Shown: one piece after another, positions 1 to 9,288 of the stretch
How the letters are laid out: every line of letters begins with the position of its first letter
How positions within the stretch are numbered: position 1 is the first letter of the stretch
Assembly (NCBI GenBank): GCA_030377965.1
Contig: JAUCGE010000023.1
Location: forward strand, 1 to 35,950
Length of the DNA: 35,950 nt
Direction: 5' to 3'
From: Desulfobacterales bacterium HSG16
Lineage (GTDB): Bacteria; Desulfobacterota; Desulfobacteria; Desulfobacterales; HSG16
Notes under the pieces: model-generated
Told to the model about the DNA's origin: nothing
What the model saw: only the letters and a program-made list of their open reading frames with translations
Databases searched by the model: none
Translations under genes and position numbers: made by a program

Positions 1-1
1 G

Positions 2-1396
2 TGCCATATCATAAAATTAATTCGGTTTTCGGCTATATCATCAATCATATTTATAGCGGCTTCATGCAGCTTATGCTTTGGAGCTAAAATTGACAGGGAA
101 AGCCCTGTGGTTAAAGCTGTTCAAGCGGTCGGGCCTGCTGTTGTCAACATTGGTTCCGAATATGAGATACGTACAAGGCCCAATCCTTTTTCAGGTTTTG
201 GATCAGATCCTCTTTTCGATTCATTTTTCAAAGATTTTTTCGATCCTGGCGGAACCCACCGCCGCTATAAACGACAGAGCCTCGGTTCAGGCGTGGTCAT
301 AGACGGCAGGCGAGGATTTATTCTGACCAATGCTCATGTCATAGAAAGGACGGGAGCTATTATGGTCACATTGAAAGATGAGCGTGAATTCGAAGCTGAG
401 ATCATAGGTGCTGACCCGGATTCAGATCTGGCCGTGCTGCGGATTTCCCCTGAAGCAACCATTCCCTCAGTTATGATGGGCAATTCCAACGATCTCATGA
501 CTGGTGAAACTGTTATAGCCATAGGCAATCCATTTGGATTTTCCCACACGGTCACCACTGGGGTGATAAGTGCAAAAAATCGGAGCGTCAAAACTGAAAG
601 CAGGACATATCATAATTTTATCCAGACCGATGCTTCCATCAACCCTGGAAACAGTGGAGGCCCATTGCTGAACATTGATGGAGAGCTGATCGGTATAAAC
701 ACTGCAATCTATGCCAAAGCCCAGGGAATCGGATTTGCCATTCCCATAAACAAGGCAAAACGGATAGTTTCCGATTTGATCAAATATGGGGAAGTAATTC
801 ACGCATGGATAGGGATTACAGTCCAGAATCCTGATAAAAGACTTGCCGACTATCTTGACATTGCCAAAAAATCCTGGGTACTTGTAGAATCTGTTGAATC
901 CGATTCTCCGGCATATAAAACCGGTATAAGAGAAGGGGATATCATTCTTTCACTGGATGGCGCTCCTGTCCGGTCAAAAGAGGATTATCTTGTGGCAGCC
1001 AGGGGCCTTACTGCCAAAACTCCGGTTCAAATAAGCTTGTGGCGAGACCGGAAAGAAAAAAAAGTTATTGTAAATGCCATACAATTTCCCCTCAAGCGGG
1101 CAAGAAAACTGGCGTTTCAATCGTTCGGAGTCAAGGTCGAAAACCTGACGGACAAGAACCGTTATCATTACCGGGTGAACGCAAACGAAGGTGTGGTGAT
1201 AACAAAAGTGCGGCGTGGTTCACATCTGGCAGAGATTGGTGTCAGGCCGGGAGATGTGATCCGCAGGATAGATGATATGGACATAAAAAATAACCGGGAT
1301 TTTGAAAAGGCAGTGGTTAAATACCGAAAAAAACCATCGGTGGTAATTTTGTTGCAAAGGGGAGACCAGGGCTATTATATTCCCTTGAATCTGTGA
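2..1396 (+). CDS. HtrA/Deg-family periplasmic serine protease with two PDZ domains (5' end outside window)
   Basis: The frame is open to the left edge without any ATG, GTG or TTG before position 107, so the true start lies outside the window. The first residues seen form a hydrophobic export signal ending near CSLCFGA, which argues against starting at the GTG at 107. The trypsin-like domain follows, with the catalytic triad visible: His in TNAHVI (335-337), Asp in DSDLAVL (425-427) and Ser in GNSGGPL (653-655). Two PDZ domains follow, one around AWIGITVQ to the Arg-Lys-rich segment and one starting at FGVKVEN. By family knowledge it degrades or refolds damaged envelope proteins in the periplasm. 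The N-terminus looks exported, and a lipoprotein signal (Cys in AASC) is a weaker alternative. A cNMP-like/DUF4388 gene follows 58 bases downstream and may be co-transcribed. The family call is secure; DegP, DegQ and DegS types cannot be separated here. Confidence 0.93.
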   Translation, partial: CHIIKLIRFSAISSIIFIAASCSLCFGAKIDRESPVVKAVQAVGPAVVNIGSEYEIRTRPNPFSGFGSDPLFDSFFKDFFDPGGTHRRYKRQSLGSGVVIDGRRGFILTNAHVIERTGAIMVTLKDEREFEAEIIGADPDSDLAVLRISPEATIPSVMMGNSNDLMTGETVIAIGNPFGFSHTVTTGVISAKNRSVKTESRTYHNFIQTDASINPGNSGGPLLNIDGELIGINTAIYAKAQGIGFAIPINKAKRIVSDLIKYGEVIHAWIGITVQNPDKRLADYLDIAKKSWVLVESVESDSPAYKTGIREGDIILSLDGAPVRSKEDYLVAARGLTAKTPVQISLWRDRKEKKVIVNAIQFPLKRARKLAFQSFGVKVENLTDKNRYHYRVNANEGVVITKVRRGSHLAEIGVRPGDVIRRIDDMDIKNNRDFEKAVVKYRKKPSVVILLQRGDQGYYIPLNL

Positions 1397-1414
1397 TCCG
1401 GAAAACCACCGGAT
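1396..1414 (+). other. Perfect 6-bp hairpin at the HtrA stop codon
   Basis: ATCCGG (1396-1401) and CCGGAT (1409-1414) form a perfect inverted repeat with a 7-base loop, beginning on the last base of the protease stop codon. No T-run follows, so it is more likely an mRNA-stabilising or attenuating hairpin than a true terminator. Confidence 0.35.
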
Positions 1415-1454
1415 ATATGCAATCAGAAAATCTTATGAACAGACAGGGTTGAAC

Positions 1455-2768
1455 ATGAATATATCGTGTGAAAAGTGCAGCACAACCTTCAGGCTGGATG
1501 AAAAACTGATCAAGGAAAAGGGAACCAGTGTCCGCTGTGCCTCGTGCAGCCATGTGTTCAAAGTTTATCCGCCTGATAAAACAAATAAAACTGATGATCC
1601 AGTATCCGGAAAACAACCAAAGGTGTCCAAGGAGCTTCTTCAATTCAGCCATGATCTGAAGCTGAAAAAAAAGAACGAGGGAACCTTTCCAGGAGCCGCA
1701 CCCATATTTCGGATAATAAAAGAGGACAACTGCCCTCTTTACGATCTGGGAGATGAATTTCAACTTGATGGTAAAATTTTTATGGTTCCAAAAAGCAAGG
1801 CTCCCTGCCTGATCCTCGCAAAATATGTAATGAAAATCCTGGCAGGCAACCAGAATCCCAAAACAGCAGTCATAACGGCAGATCCTGCTACTGTGTTCGA
1901 TTGTGGTGGCTGCACTGGTATGATACAGTTCACTTACAAACATGATAAAAAATCAAAAACACCGACAGCAGACATGAAACCCGAAGAGTATATCGAAGCT
2001 CTTGTCGAACTGCTGGGTACATTTTCGATTTTCAAAAGCCTTAGTAACAGTGAATTAAAGGAACTGGTTTCTTTCTTGAGAATTGAGCAGTATGATGACA
2101 GCGATACAGTACTGAGAAAGGGAGAACCCGGCAGACGGCTTTTCATCGTTGTATCAGGAAAAGTCGAGGTTGTAAGTGATGATGGCATGACAATAGCTTT
2201 TATGGGAGGCGGGGAGGTTTTTGGCGAGATGAGTCTTTTGTCAGGTGATCCCGTGGGAGCCACTATAAAAGTTGTGGAACCTACCAGCGTGCTGTATATT
2301 GATTCCAACAATTTCAAGCAGGTCTTAAACGAAATTCCCACGCTTCAGCTCAATTTCACAAGGCTCCTGGCCCGCAGAATGGCTGAAATCAATACTGCCC
2401 GCTCAGAGGAATTTGCATCCGGAATGACAGGAAAACTCTCAGAAATGCCTCCGGCAGAACTTTTCCAGACCCTCAATGTCAACCAGAAAACGGGAGTACT
2501 GACGTTAAAACTGCTCAAGGAATCGGCATATCTGTCTTTCAGGGAAGGAGAGCTTGTCAGGGCAAAATATCGGGAACTGGAGGGAGAAGATGCGTTTTTC
2601 GATCTCCTGAAAATGCGTGAGGGGCGTTTCAAATTTTTACCAGGTCTTTCGAACGAAGAGATGGAATCTGCTGAAATCGGAGATTTTATGCATCTTCTTA
2701 TGGAAGGACTTCGTAAGATTGATGAAGCTGATAAAAATTTCTTGAAAACTATGATTCCCAATTTATAA
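1455..2768 (+). CDS. Zinc-ribbon / CRP-like / DUF4388 (PATAN) regulatory protein
   Basis: A cytosolic multidomain regulator. In order, numbered from a TTG two codons upstream of the chosen ATG: an MJ0042-type zinc ribbon (CEKC...CASC, about 7-38); a linker; a small cysteine module (CPLYDLGDEF ... FDCGGC, about 95-163); a CRP-like cyclic-nucleotide-binding fold (about 190-315); and a DUF4388/PATAN-type domain (about 325-430, TGKLSEMPPAELFQ). The ATG at 1455 is chosen because GGG lies 6 bases upstream, whereas it abuts the TTG at 1449. The phosphate-binding cassette reads FGEMSLLSGDPVGAT. The Arg that normally contacts the cyclic phosphate is Val, so binding of ordinary cAMP or cGMP is doubtful. 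The last three modules recur in the TIR fusion protein at 10310-12574. There is no DNA-binding domain, so it is probably a protein-interaction regulator. Exact role unknown. Confidence 0.85.
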   Translation: MNISCEKCSTTFRLDEKLIKEKGTSVRCASCSHVFKVYPPDKTNKTDDPVSGKQPKVSKELLQFSHDLKLKKKNEGTFPGAAPIFRIIKEDNCPLYDLGDEFQLDGKIFMVPKSKAPCLILAKYVMKILAGNQNPKTAVITADPATVFDCGGCTGMIQFTYKHDKKSKTPTADMKPEEYIEALVELLGTFSIFKSLSNSELKELVSFLRIEQYDDSDTVLRKGEPGRRLFIVVSGKVEVVSDDGMTIAFMGGGEVFGEMSLLSGDPVGATIKVVEPTSVLYIDSNNFKQVLNEIPTLQLNFTRLLARRMAEINTARSEEFASGMTGKLSEMPPAELFQTLNVNQKTGVLTLKLLKESAYLSFREGELVRAKYRELEGEDAFFDLLKMREGRFKFLPGLSNEEMESAEIGDFMHLLMEGLRKIDEADKNFLKTMIPNL

Positions 2769-2781
2769 ATATATGAAGTAT

Positions 2782-2818
2782 AAACCTGAGTATCTACGTA
2801 TAGGTTTTATAATATTTA
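2782..2818 (+). terminator. Weak terminator-like hairpin
   Basis: AAACCT (2782-2787) pairs with AGGTTT (2802-2807) across a 14-base loop, followed by a T/A-rich tail. It lies 14 bases after the DUF4388 gene stop and before the next long gene. The stem is short, so confidence is low. Confidence 0.3.
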
Positions 2819-2932
2819 ATCCGAAAATTCATTCATTATGCACCACTCGAAAATAAATATCCGGGCTTAATTTTCAAAAGCATGGAAAGCACTTAGGGGA
2901 ATTTCAAAAATACCAATAAATGAGATGCTCCA

Positions 2933-5900
2933 ATGAACCAGCCTTACAAGATAACATTATGTTCCCTGTTCATTTTTTTATCTTTCGCCTTAAACCTTTA
3001 TGCAGAGCATGATGGGCTGAAGTTTGAAAGAATATCTCTGTCAGAAGGGCTTTCACAGAGTACAGTTTTTGGAATAACTCAGGATAACAGAGGGTTTATG
3101 TGGTTTGGAACCCGCAATGGCTTGAACAGGTACGATGGATATCAATTTACCATTTTTGAAAAGAACCTGTCGGATTCAAATTCCCTTTCAAATAATTTTG
3201 TATGGTCCCTCATAAAAGATCGAAAAGGATATATCTGGATCGGGACCCACGGCGGAGGCCTGGATCGATTCGATCCTGAAACCGAAAAATTTACGCATTT
3301 TAAAAATGACCCGGCCAATCAAAACAGCCTGAGCCATGACACTGTCGTAAATGTAATGGAAGACAGTGCGGGCAGGATATGGATCTGTACCGACGGAGGA
3401 GGCTTGAATCGGTTAAATCCTGCAACCGGCAATTTTATCCGTTACAGACATGACCCGGCAGATTCATCAAGCATAAGCGGCAATCGCGTATGGGCCTTAG
3501 CAGAAGATCGACAAGGAACAATATGGGCAGGGACATCCGAAAGCGGGCTGAATTCGTTCGATCCTGCAACCGAAAAATTTACGCGCTATGTACATGACCC
3601 TGAAAATGAAAACAGTTTGAGCCATAATGCGGTATGGTCCATACTCGAAGACAAAAACGACAATTTGTGGATTGGAACCTTTGGCGGCGGTTTGAACAGG
3701 TTCGACCGTAAAAATAATTTTTTTTTGCATTACCAGCATGATGAAAACGATCCAGAAAGTCTGCCCGATGATTATGTATGGACAGTTTTTGCGGACAGCG
3801 ATGAAAATATTTATGTGGGAATGAACGATGGCCTTGCCATATTTGACCCTCAAAAAAAAATTTTTACCCATTATCCACACATTCCGAACAAACCAGATAC
3901 CATAGGCGGTAACCAGGTAAAGCGCATTTTTGAGGATAACTCCGGCATCATCTGGATCGGAACCTATTTTGGCGGAATCAGCAAACTGGATCGAAAAAAA
4001 GAAAAGTTCGCCCTTTTGCGTAATGATCCAGATAACCCTGATTCACTGATAAACAATGCTGTTTACAGTATATACGAAGATGATTCGGATACTCTATGGA
4101 TTGCCACAAATGGCGGGGGTGTGAGCCGCCTGTACCCGAAAACAGACAAATTTAGTCACTATGCCCATGACCCGAACAATTCGGACAGCATAAGTACGAA
4201 TGCAGCTATGTGCATCACAGGCGATAAAAACGGATTTTTATGGATCGGAACCTTTGCCGGAGGATTGAACAGGTTGAATCCTGAAACAGGAAAATTCACC
4301 AGGTTCAGACATAAGAAAAATCAAAACAGCCTGAGCAGTGATACGATTTTTTCTATTTATGAAGATAAATTCGGAATGTTGTGGATCGGAACGTGGAAAG
4401 GAGGACTCGACAGATTCGATCCGACAACCAGCACTTTTGTAAATTATAAAAACGAGCATGAGAATTCCGAAAGTGTCGGTCATAATTTTATCCAGCAAAT
4501 ATATGAAGACAGCAGAAACAGACTCTGGGTAGGAACAGCTGGCAGCGGACTCGACCTTTTTGACAGAACCGAAGAAAAATTTGAGCATCTCGAACATGAT
4601 CCTAAAAATGAGGAAAGCATAAGCGACAACAATGTTTATGCTCTTTTCGAAGATAGTAAGGGTTTTTTATGGGTGGGAACGGGAAACGGGCTGAACCGGC
4701 TTAACACAGATACGAAAAAATTTACCAGATATTCAACTCAAGACGGCTTACCAAGTGGAACAATAATGGGAATCCTGAAAGATGACAGAAGCAACCTGTG
4801 GATAAGCACAAAAAACGGCTTGTGCAAATTCAATACAGTCACGAAAATTTTTAGAAATTACGATTCTTTTGATGGTCTCCAGGGCAGGGAATTCATAGCA
4901 GGTTCAGCCTTTAAAACCAGGGGCAATAAAATGTTTTTCGGTGGCATAAATGGACTGAACTGTTTCTATCCTGAAAATGTCAGGGATAATTCTTTCAAAC
5001 CACCTGTGGTTTTAACAAACATTAAAATATTGAATCTTCCAGCCGCTTTAAAAAAACCCGCTTTCGCTGTGAACAATCTTTCTCTGACCTGGAAAGATAA
5101 CATCATATCATTCGAATTTGCAGCTCTTAATTATTCGAATACAAAAAAAAACATGTATGCTTACATGATGGAAGGATTTGATAACAACTGGACATATACG
5201 AATTCTGCCATGCGTAATGCACGTTACACAAATCTCGATCCGGGCAGATATATTTTCAAGGTTAAGGCGGCTAACAACGACGGAGTATGGAACGAACAGG
5301 GCAAATCAGTAGAACTCATAATTTCTCCGCCCTGGTGGGATAGTGCCTGGTTTATTGTATCCGTAACCGTTTTTTTCGTACTTCTGGCCTTTGGCATTTA
5401 TCTGATGAGAATAAAAAGTGTTAAAGCTCACAAACAGAAACTGGAAACTCTGGTCAATGAAAGAACATGCGAACTTGCTGAATCCAATGCACAACTGCAA
5501 CAGGAAATCATCGAACGAAAACGGATAGAGAGCCAACTGCGAACAGCCAGGGATGCGGCAGAGGTCGCCAGTCATGCCAAAAGCGAATTTCTGGCAAATA
5601 TGAGCCATGAAATACGCACACCTATGAATGCAATCCTTGGTTTTACCGAAATTCTTTCAGAACTTTTAACCGAGAGAAAACAAAAACTCTATCTATCAAA
5701 TGTTATGTCAGCGGGAAAATCGTTATTGACTCTGATAAACGATATTCTTGACCTTTCCAAAATCGAAGCAGGCAAGCTGACAATAGAATGTAACAGCTTT
5801 AATCCCCATTCCCTTTTCATGGAAATCAAGTCAATATTTTCTCAGAAATCGTCTGAAAAAGGACTTGATTTGATTATCGATATTGATGAAGAACTGCCCA

Positions 5901-7060
5901 TGTTTCTGCTGCTTGATGAAATCCGCCTGCGGCAGGTGATATTCAACCTGATTGGAAACGCCGTCAAGTTTACAGATGCCGGATATATCAGATTGTCAGT
6001 CGGATTCTTCAGAACCAGTGATGATAAGAATAAGATTGATTTTGTTTTTTCAGTCGAAGACACCGGCATCGGTATCTCCGAAGAGCAGCAGATTGCTATC
6101 TTTGGCAAATTCGAACAGCAGAAGGGCCAGAGTCATGCTATATATGGAGGAACAGGTCTTGGTCTAGCTATTACGAAAAGACTGTTGGAGATAATGAACG
6201 GCAGCATAAGCGTGAAGAGCGAGTTGGAAAAAGGCAGCCGTTTTGTTGTGAAAATCAGAGATGTAGAAATATGCTCGGCAGATGATATGATCTCAAATGA
6301 GCAAAAAGGACAGGATATCGATTCAGTAATTTTTGAAAAAGCCACTATTCTAACAATAGATGATGTAAAGATCAATCGTGACCTTGTCGCAGGAGTATTG
6401 GAAAAATATGATTTCACTTTACTTGAAGCTGAAAATGGCAGAGAAGGAATAGAGGTTGCAAGAAAATTTATGCCTGACCTTATTTTGATGGACATAAAAA
6501 TGCCTGTAATGGGCGGCAGAGAAGCGACTCTTATAATCAAACAGGATAAAGATCTGTGCAAAATACCAGTTATAGCTTCGACCGCCTCTTCCATGAAGGA
6601 AGAAGAAAAAGAAATATCCGATTTTTCAGATGGTTACATCCGAAAACCTTTCACTAAATCAATACTGATAACTGAATTAATGCGTTTTCTTCCCCATTTT
6701 ATGCCAAAAAAAGAAAATACTCTTTTTGAACAAATCGAAGATATTGACAAAGAACCTTTTGACCTGGCTGCAATAAAAAAAGGCGAAATAAAAGATAAAA
6801 TAAAAGACGTGGAAAAACTTCTTGTCAGCCTGGATGAAGAACTGGTTTGTTTCCAAAAATTACGCCATACTTTGTTGATAAGCAACATCGAAAGCTTTGG
6901 CTTACGTATGCAGAATTTAGGGGAAAAACATAATGCTGGAACGCTCGAAAAATTCGGAGAAATTCTTGTACTTCAGACAGATTCATTTGAAGTGGATAAA
7001 ATTCCTCAAACTCTTGACATTTTTCCTGATCTGGTAACAAAAATCAGGAACTTATCATGA
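2933..7060 (+). CDS. Hybrid histidine kinase with periplasmic two-component propeller sensor
   Basis: A 1375-residue membrane kinase. An N-terminal signal peptide (1-24, ending NLYA) precedes about 14 Reg_prop-type repeats (roughly 30-650), seen as recurring units like WIGTFGGGLNRFD spaced about 45-55 residues. A Y_Y_Y-type beta domain follows (about 690-795), then one membrane helix (about 806-828) and a coiled coil. The HisKA phospho-acceptor is His892 in [10 protein letters not shown]. The HATPase domain has its N box (IFNLIGNAVKF) and G boxes (DTGIGIS, GGTGLGL). The receiver has phospho-acceptor Asp1187 in LILMDIKMP. The C-terminal ~100 residues look like an Hpt-type helical bundle but lack an HxxKG motif. 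By analogy with BT-type hybrid systems, the propeller senses a periplasmic ligand; its identity is unknown. The start has a weak GAG ribosome site 8-9 bases upstream. The next kinase gene begins 51 bases downstream. Confidence 0.93.
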   Translation: MNQPYKITLCSLFIFLSFALNLYAEHDGLKFERISLSEGLSQSTVFGITQDNRGFMWFGTRNGLNRYDGYQFTIFEKNLSDSNSLSNNFVWSLIKDRKGYIWIGTHGGGLDRFDPETEKFTHFKNDPANQNSLSHDTVVNVMEDSAGRIWICTDGGGLNRLNPATGNFIRYRHDPADSSSISGNRVWALAEDRQGTIWAGTSESGLNSFDPATEKFTRYVHDPENENSLSHNAVWSILEDKNDNLWIGTFGGGLNRFDRKNNFFLHYQHDENDPESLPDDYVWTVFADSDENIYVGMNDGLAIFDPQKKIFTHYPHIPNKPDTIGGNQVKRIFEDNSGIIWIGTYFGGISKLDRKKEKFALLRNDPDNPDSLINNAVYSIYEDDSDTLWIATNGGGVSRLYPKTDKFSHYAHDPNNSDSISTNAAMCITGDKNGFLWIGTFAGGLNRLNPETGKFTRFRHKKNQNSLSSDTIFSIYEDKFGMLWIGTWKGGLDRFDPTTSTFVNYKNEHENSESVGHNFIQQIYEDSRNRLWVGTAGSGLDLFDRTEEKFEHLEHDPKNEESISDNNVYALFEDSKGFLWVGTGNGLNRLNTDTKKFTRYSTQDGLPSGTIMGILKDDRSNLWISTKNGLCKFNTVTKIFRNYDSFDGLQGREFIAGSAFKTRGNKMFFGGINGLNCFYPENVRDNSFKPPVVLTNIKILNLPAALKKPAFAVNNLSLTWKDNIISFEFAALNYSNTKKNMYAYMMEGFDNNWTYTNSAMRNARYTNLDPGRYIFKVKAANNDGVWNEQGKSVELIISPPWWDSAWFIVSVTVFFVLLAFGIYLMRIKSVKAHKQKLETLVNERTCELAESNAQLQQEIIERKRIESQLRTARDAAEVASHAKSEFLANMSHEIRTPMNAILGFTEILSELLTERKQKLYLSNVMSAGKSLLTLINDILDLSKIEAGKLTIECNSFNPHSLFMEIKSIFSQKSSEKGLDLIIDIDEELPMFLLLDEIRLRQVIFNLIGNAVKFTDAGYIRLSVGFFRTSDDKNKIDFVFSVEDTGIGISEEQQIAIFGKFEQQKGQSHAIYGGTGLGLAITKRLLEIMNGSISVKSELEKGSRFVVKIRDVEICSADDMISNEQKGQDIDSVIFEKATILTIDDVKINRDLVAGVLEKYDFTLLEAENGREGIEVARKFMPDLILMDIKMPVMGGREATLIIKQDKDLCKIPVIASTASSMKEEEKEISDFSDGYIRKPFTKSILITELMRFLPHFMPKKENTLFEQIEDIDKEPFDLAAIKKGEIKDKIKDVEKLLVSLDEELVCFQKLRHTLLISNIESFGLRMQNLGEKHNAGTLEKFGEILVLQTDSFEVDKIPQTLDIFPDLVTKIRNLS

Positions 7061-7111
7061 AAATCAACTTTTTTTACTCCGACCACCCGGCTTTTATCAG
7101 GAATGGAAAAA

Positions 7112-9223
7112 ATGATAAATAAAAATATTATTCTGATAGTGGATGATTCACCTAAAAATATTCAGGTAATCGGGAATATGCTCAAGGCAGTTCAGACTTA
7201 TGATTTCGCATTTGCCATGAATGGAGAATATGCTCTTTCCATGGCATCTGAGATAAAACCCGACTTGATTCTTCTCGACGTGGTAATGCCTGAAATGAAC
7301 GGGATTGAAGTCTGCAAAAGATTGAAGGAAAATCTTCAGACAAATGACATACCTGTTATATTCCTGACCGCAAAAACTCAACCAAAAGACATGATTGAGG
7401 GCTTTAAAGCAGGTGCTGTCGATTATATTACAAAACCCTTTCAAAAAGAAGAACTTCTGGCAAGGGTTAAAACTCATTTAAAACTCAGGCAATCTGAAAA
7501 AACTCTTCGACTGACCCTTCAAGATTATAAGAAGGCCAAGGAATCAGCAGAGATAGCCAATCGGGCAAAAAGCGAATTCCTGGCGAACATGAGCCATGAA
7601 ATTCGTACTCCCATGAATGCAATTATAGGATTTTGCGAAATTCTCATGGACAGGATAGACGATCAGCCACATAAAAATTATCTGACAAATATTTATGACA
7701 GCGGACAGTTACTGCTATCACTGATCAACGATATTCTGGATCTTTCGAAAATTGAGGCTGGCAAACTGGATATTCAACTTGAACCCTTGAGAATCGAGGA
7801 TATATTGTGTGAAATTGAATCGGTTTTCTTTCCCAAATTTTCCGAAAAAGGTATTGATCTGATATTAGAAACAGACGATGAACTACCCGAAGAAGTCGTT
7901 CTGGACGAAGTTCGCATAAGACAGATTCTGACCAATCTGGTGAGCAATGCAATAAAATTTACATCAAAGGGTTATGTCAGAATAATAATCAACAGTATGA
8001 AAAAAGATACCCGATCAAATGAGATGCCAGACGAGCGAAGAGATGCCTTTCAATCAGACGACCTGGCAGATGGCCTGGCAGACGGCCTGGCAGACGATCT
8101 TATCGATATTATGATCACGGTCGAAGATACTGGCATCGGTATTCCCGACAGTCAAAAAAGTCTGATTTTTAACGCATTCCAGCAGCAGGAAGGACAAAAA
8201 GCCAGAAAATATGGAGGAACGGGACTAGGACTCACCATAACAAAACGGCTGGTTCAGTTGATGAACGGAAGTATATCTCTCGACAGCAGTGTCAGTACGG
8301 GCAGCAGCTTTCAAATTATTTTACGCGATGTCCGGATCTCAAAATCATTGAAAAAGCAGGTTGACATAACAGAACATGAAGAAAATTATGATGTGATATT
8401 CAAACCAGCCCGAATAATGGTAGTCGATGACATAGTTCATAACCGTGAGCTGATCAAAGGATTGCTGGAAGATCAAGCATTTTCTCTTATCAATGCTGAA
8501 AACGGTGAATCAGCTATGATCATGCTTGAAAAGTCCAAGCTTGAATGCCCCGATGAAAGCGGCCATATAGATGTAAAAATGCCAGATATGAAAATGCCGG
8601 ATATGAAAATGCCGGATATGAAAATGCCGGATTTGATTCTTATGGATTTGAGAATGCCCGGCAGAAATGGCTATCAAATAACGCGAGTAATAAAAAATGA
8701 CGACGAACTGAAACACATACCAGTTATAGCATGTACGGCTGCTGTTATGAAAGAAGATGAGAAAAAAACAAAAGCTGTTTTTGACAGTGTACTAAAAAAA
8801 CCGCTTAACAAAAAAGCCTTGATATCAGGATTAAAAAAGTTTTTGCCTTATACAAAAAAAGTAGAGGATAAAACAGATATTAAATCCAGAGACTGTACAT
8901 ATGAAGAGGAAGAAAAAGCGGTAAAACAAAAAGTTGCCCGTCCGTCCGAACTCATAGCTGTTCTGGAAAATAAATTTATCCCCCGGTGGAAGGAAATCAA
9001 TGACGCTTATTTTATAGATGATATCATCGATTTTGCCCTGGATTTGAAAAAAATAGCATCTGAATATGGTGATGATACCCTGATTGATTTCGGGAAAAAA
9101 CTGCATGAATGCACAGATGCCAGCGATATTGATGATATTGAAGAATGCATGGCAGAATTTCTGGATGTTATTGGCAGAAAGATGGCGGGGACGGAACCTC
9201 GCCCTGCCGCCAATAAGTTCTGA
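7112..9223 (+). CDS. Soluble hybrid histidine kinase: receiver-HisKA-HATPase-receiver-Hpt-like
   Basis: A cytosolic hybrid kinase without membrane helices. Numbered from an ATG at 7103: receiver 1 (Asp59 in LILLDVVMP, Lys in ITKPF), HisKA (His165 in [10 protein letters not shown]), HATPase ([25 protein letters not shown]), receiver 2 (Asp515 in LILMDLRMP), then a helical Hpt-like tail without the histidine motif. I prefer the ATG at 7112, because AGGA sits 9 bases upstream of it but only 0-1 base before 7103. Two low-complexity in-frame expansions interrupt conserved domains: a DGLA-type 12-bp repeat in the HATPase domain and a KMPDM 15-bp repeat just before beta-3 of receiver 2. It lies 51 bases after the propeller kinase and probably relays its signal. 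Kinase domains of this gene, the upstream gene and the one at 25899-28208 are closely similar. Confidence 0.92.
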   Translation: MINKNIILIVDDSPKNIQVIGNMLKAVQTYDFAFAMNGEYALSMASEIKPDLILLDVVMPEMNGIEVCKRLKENLQTNDIPVIFLTAKTQPKDMIEGFKAGAVDYITKPFQKEELLARVKTHLKLRQSEKTLRLTLQDYKKAKESAEIANRAKSEFLANMSHEIRTPMNAIIGFCEILMDRIDDQPHKNYLTNIYDSGQLLLSLINDILDLSKIEAGKLDIQLEPLRIEDILCEIESVFFPKFSEKGIDLILETDDELPEEVVLDEVRIRQILTNLVSNAIKFTSKGYVRIIINSMKKDTRSNEMPDERRDAFQSDDLADGLADGLADDLIDIMITVEDTGIGIPDSQKSLIFNAFQQQEGQKARKYGGTGLGLTITKRLVQLMNGSISLDSSVSTGSSFQIILRDVRISKSLKKQVDITEHEENYDVIFKPARIMVVDDIVHNRELIKGLLEDQAFSLINAENGESAMIMLEKSKLECPDESGHIDVKMPDMKMPDMKMPDMKMPDLILMDLRMPGRNGYQITRVIKNDDELKHIPVIACTAAVMKEDEKKTKAVFDSVLKKPLNKKALISGLKKFLPYTKKVEDKTDIKSRDCTYEEEEKAVKQKVARPSELIAVLENKFIPRWKEINDAYFIDDIIDFALDLKKIASEYGDDTLIDFGKKLHECTDASDIDDIEECMAEFLDVIGRKMAGTEPRPAANKF
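8057..8092 (+). repeat. In-frame 12-bp tandem repeat, 3 copies
   Basis: Three imperfect copies of GACGGCCTGGCA lie at 8057-8068, 8069-8080 and 8081-8092, followed by a degenerating fourth. They encode repeated D-(D/G)-L-A in a loop of the HATPase domain of the soluble hybrid kinase. Confidence 0.8.
8576..8635 (+). repeat. In-frame 15-bp tandem repeat, 4 copies
   Basis: Four copies of AAAATGCCGGATATG, with one base change in the first and one in the last, lie at 8576-8590, 8591-8605, 8606-8620 and 8621-8635. They encode KMPDM units inserted in the alpha-2/beta-3 loop of receiver 2, only ten bases before the phospho-acceptor Asp codon at 8645. Confidence 0.9.
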
Positions 9224-9237
9224 TGTGACTTGCAGGA

Positions 9238-9259
9238 TGGGCATGTGCTTTTATGCCCA
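9238..9259. terminator. Candidate bidirectional hairpin between convergent genes
   Basis: TGGGCAT (9238-9244) pairs with ATGCCCA (9253-9259) over an 8-base loop, in the 65-base gap between the convergent kinase and lipoprotein genes. A second GC-rich hairpin (GGCGGGG 9184-9190 with CCTCGCC 9197-9203, one wobble pair) lies in the last codons of the kinase. Neither has a clean T-run. Placement between gene ends supports a termination role. Confidence 0.4.
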
Positions 9260-9288
9260 CCATGAACTGGCAGGAATATACTTGCATC

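Noticed and set aside
107..1396. GTG at 107 as start of the protease
   Set aside because: The frame is open to the left edge and the upstream residues form a signal peptide.
1317..1943. Minus-strand 208-residue open frame across the HtrA/DUF4388 junction
   Set aside because: It overlaps two well-supported plus-strand genes and has no recognisable protein features.
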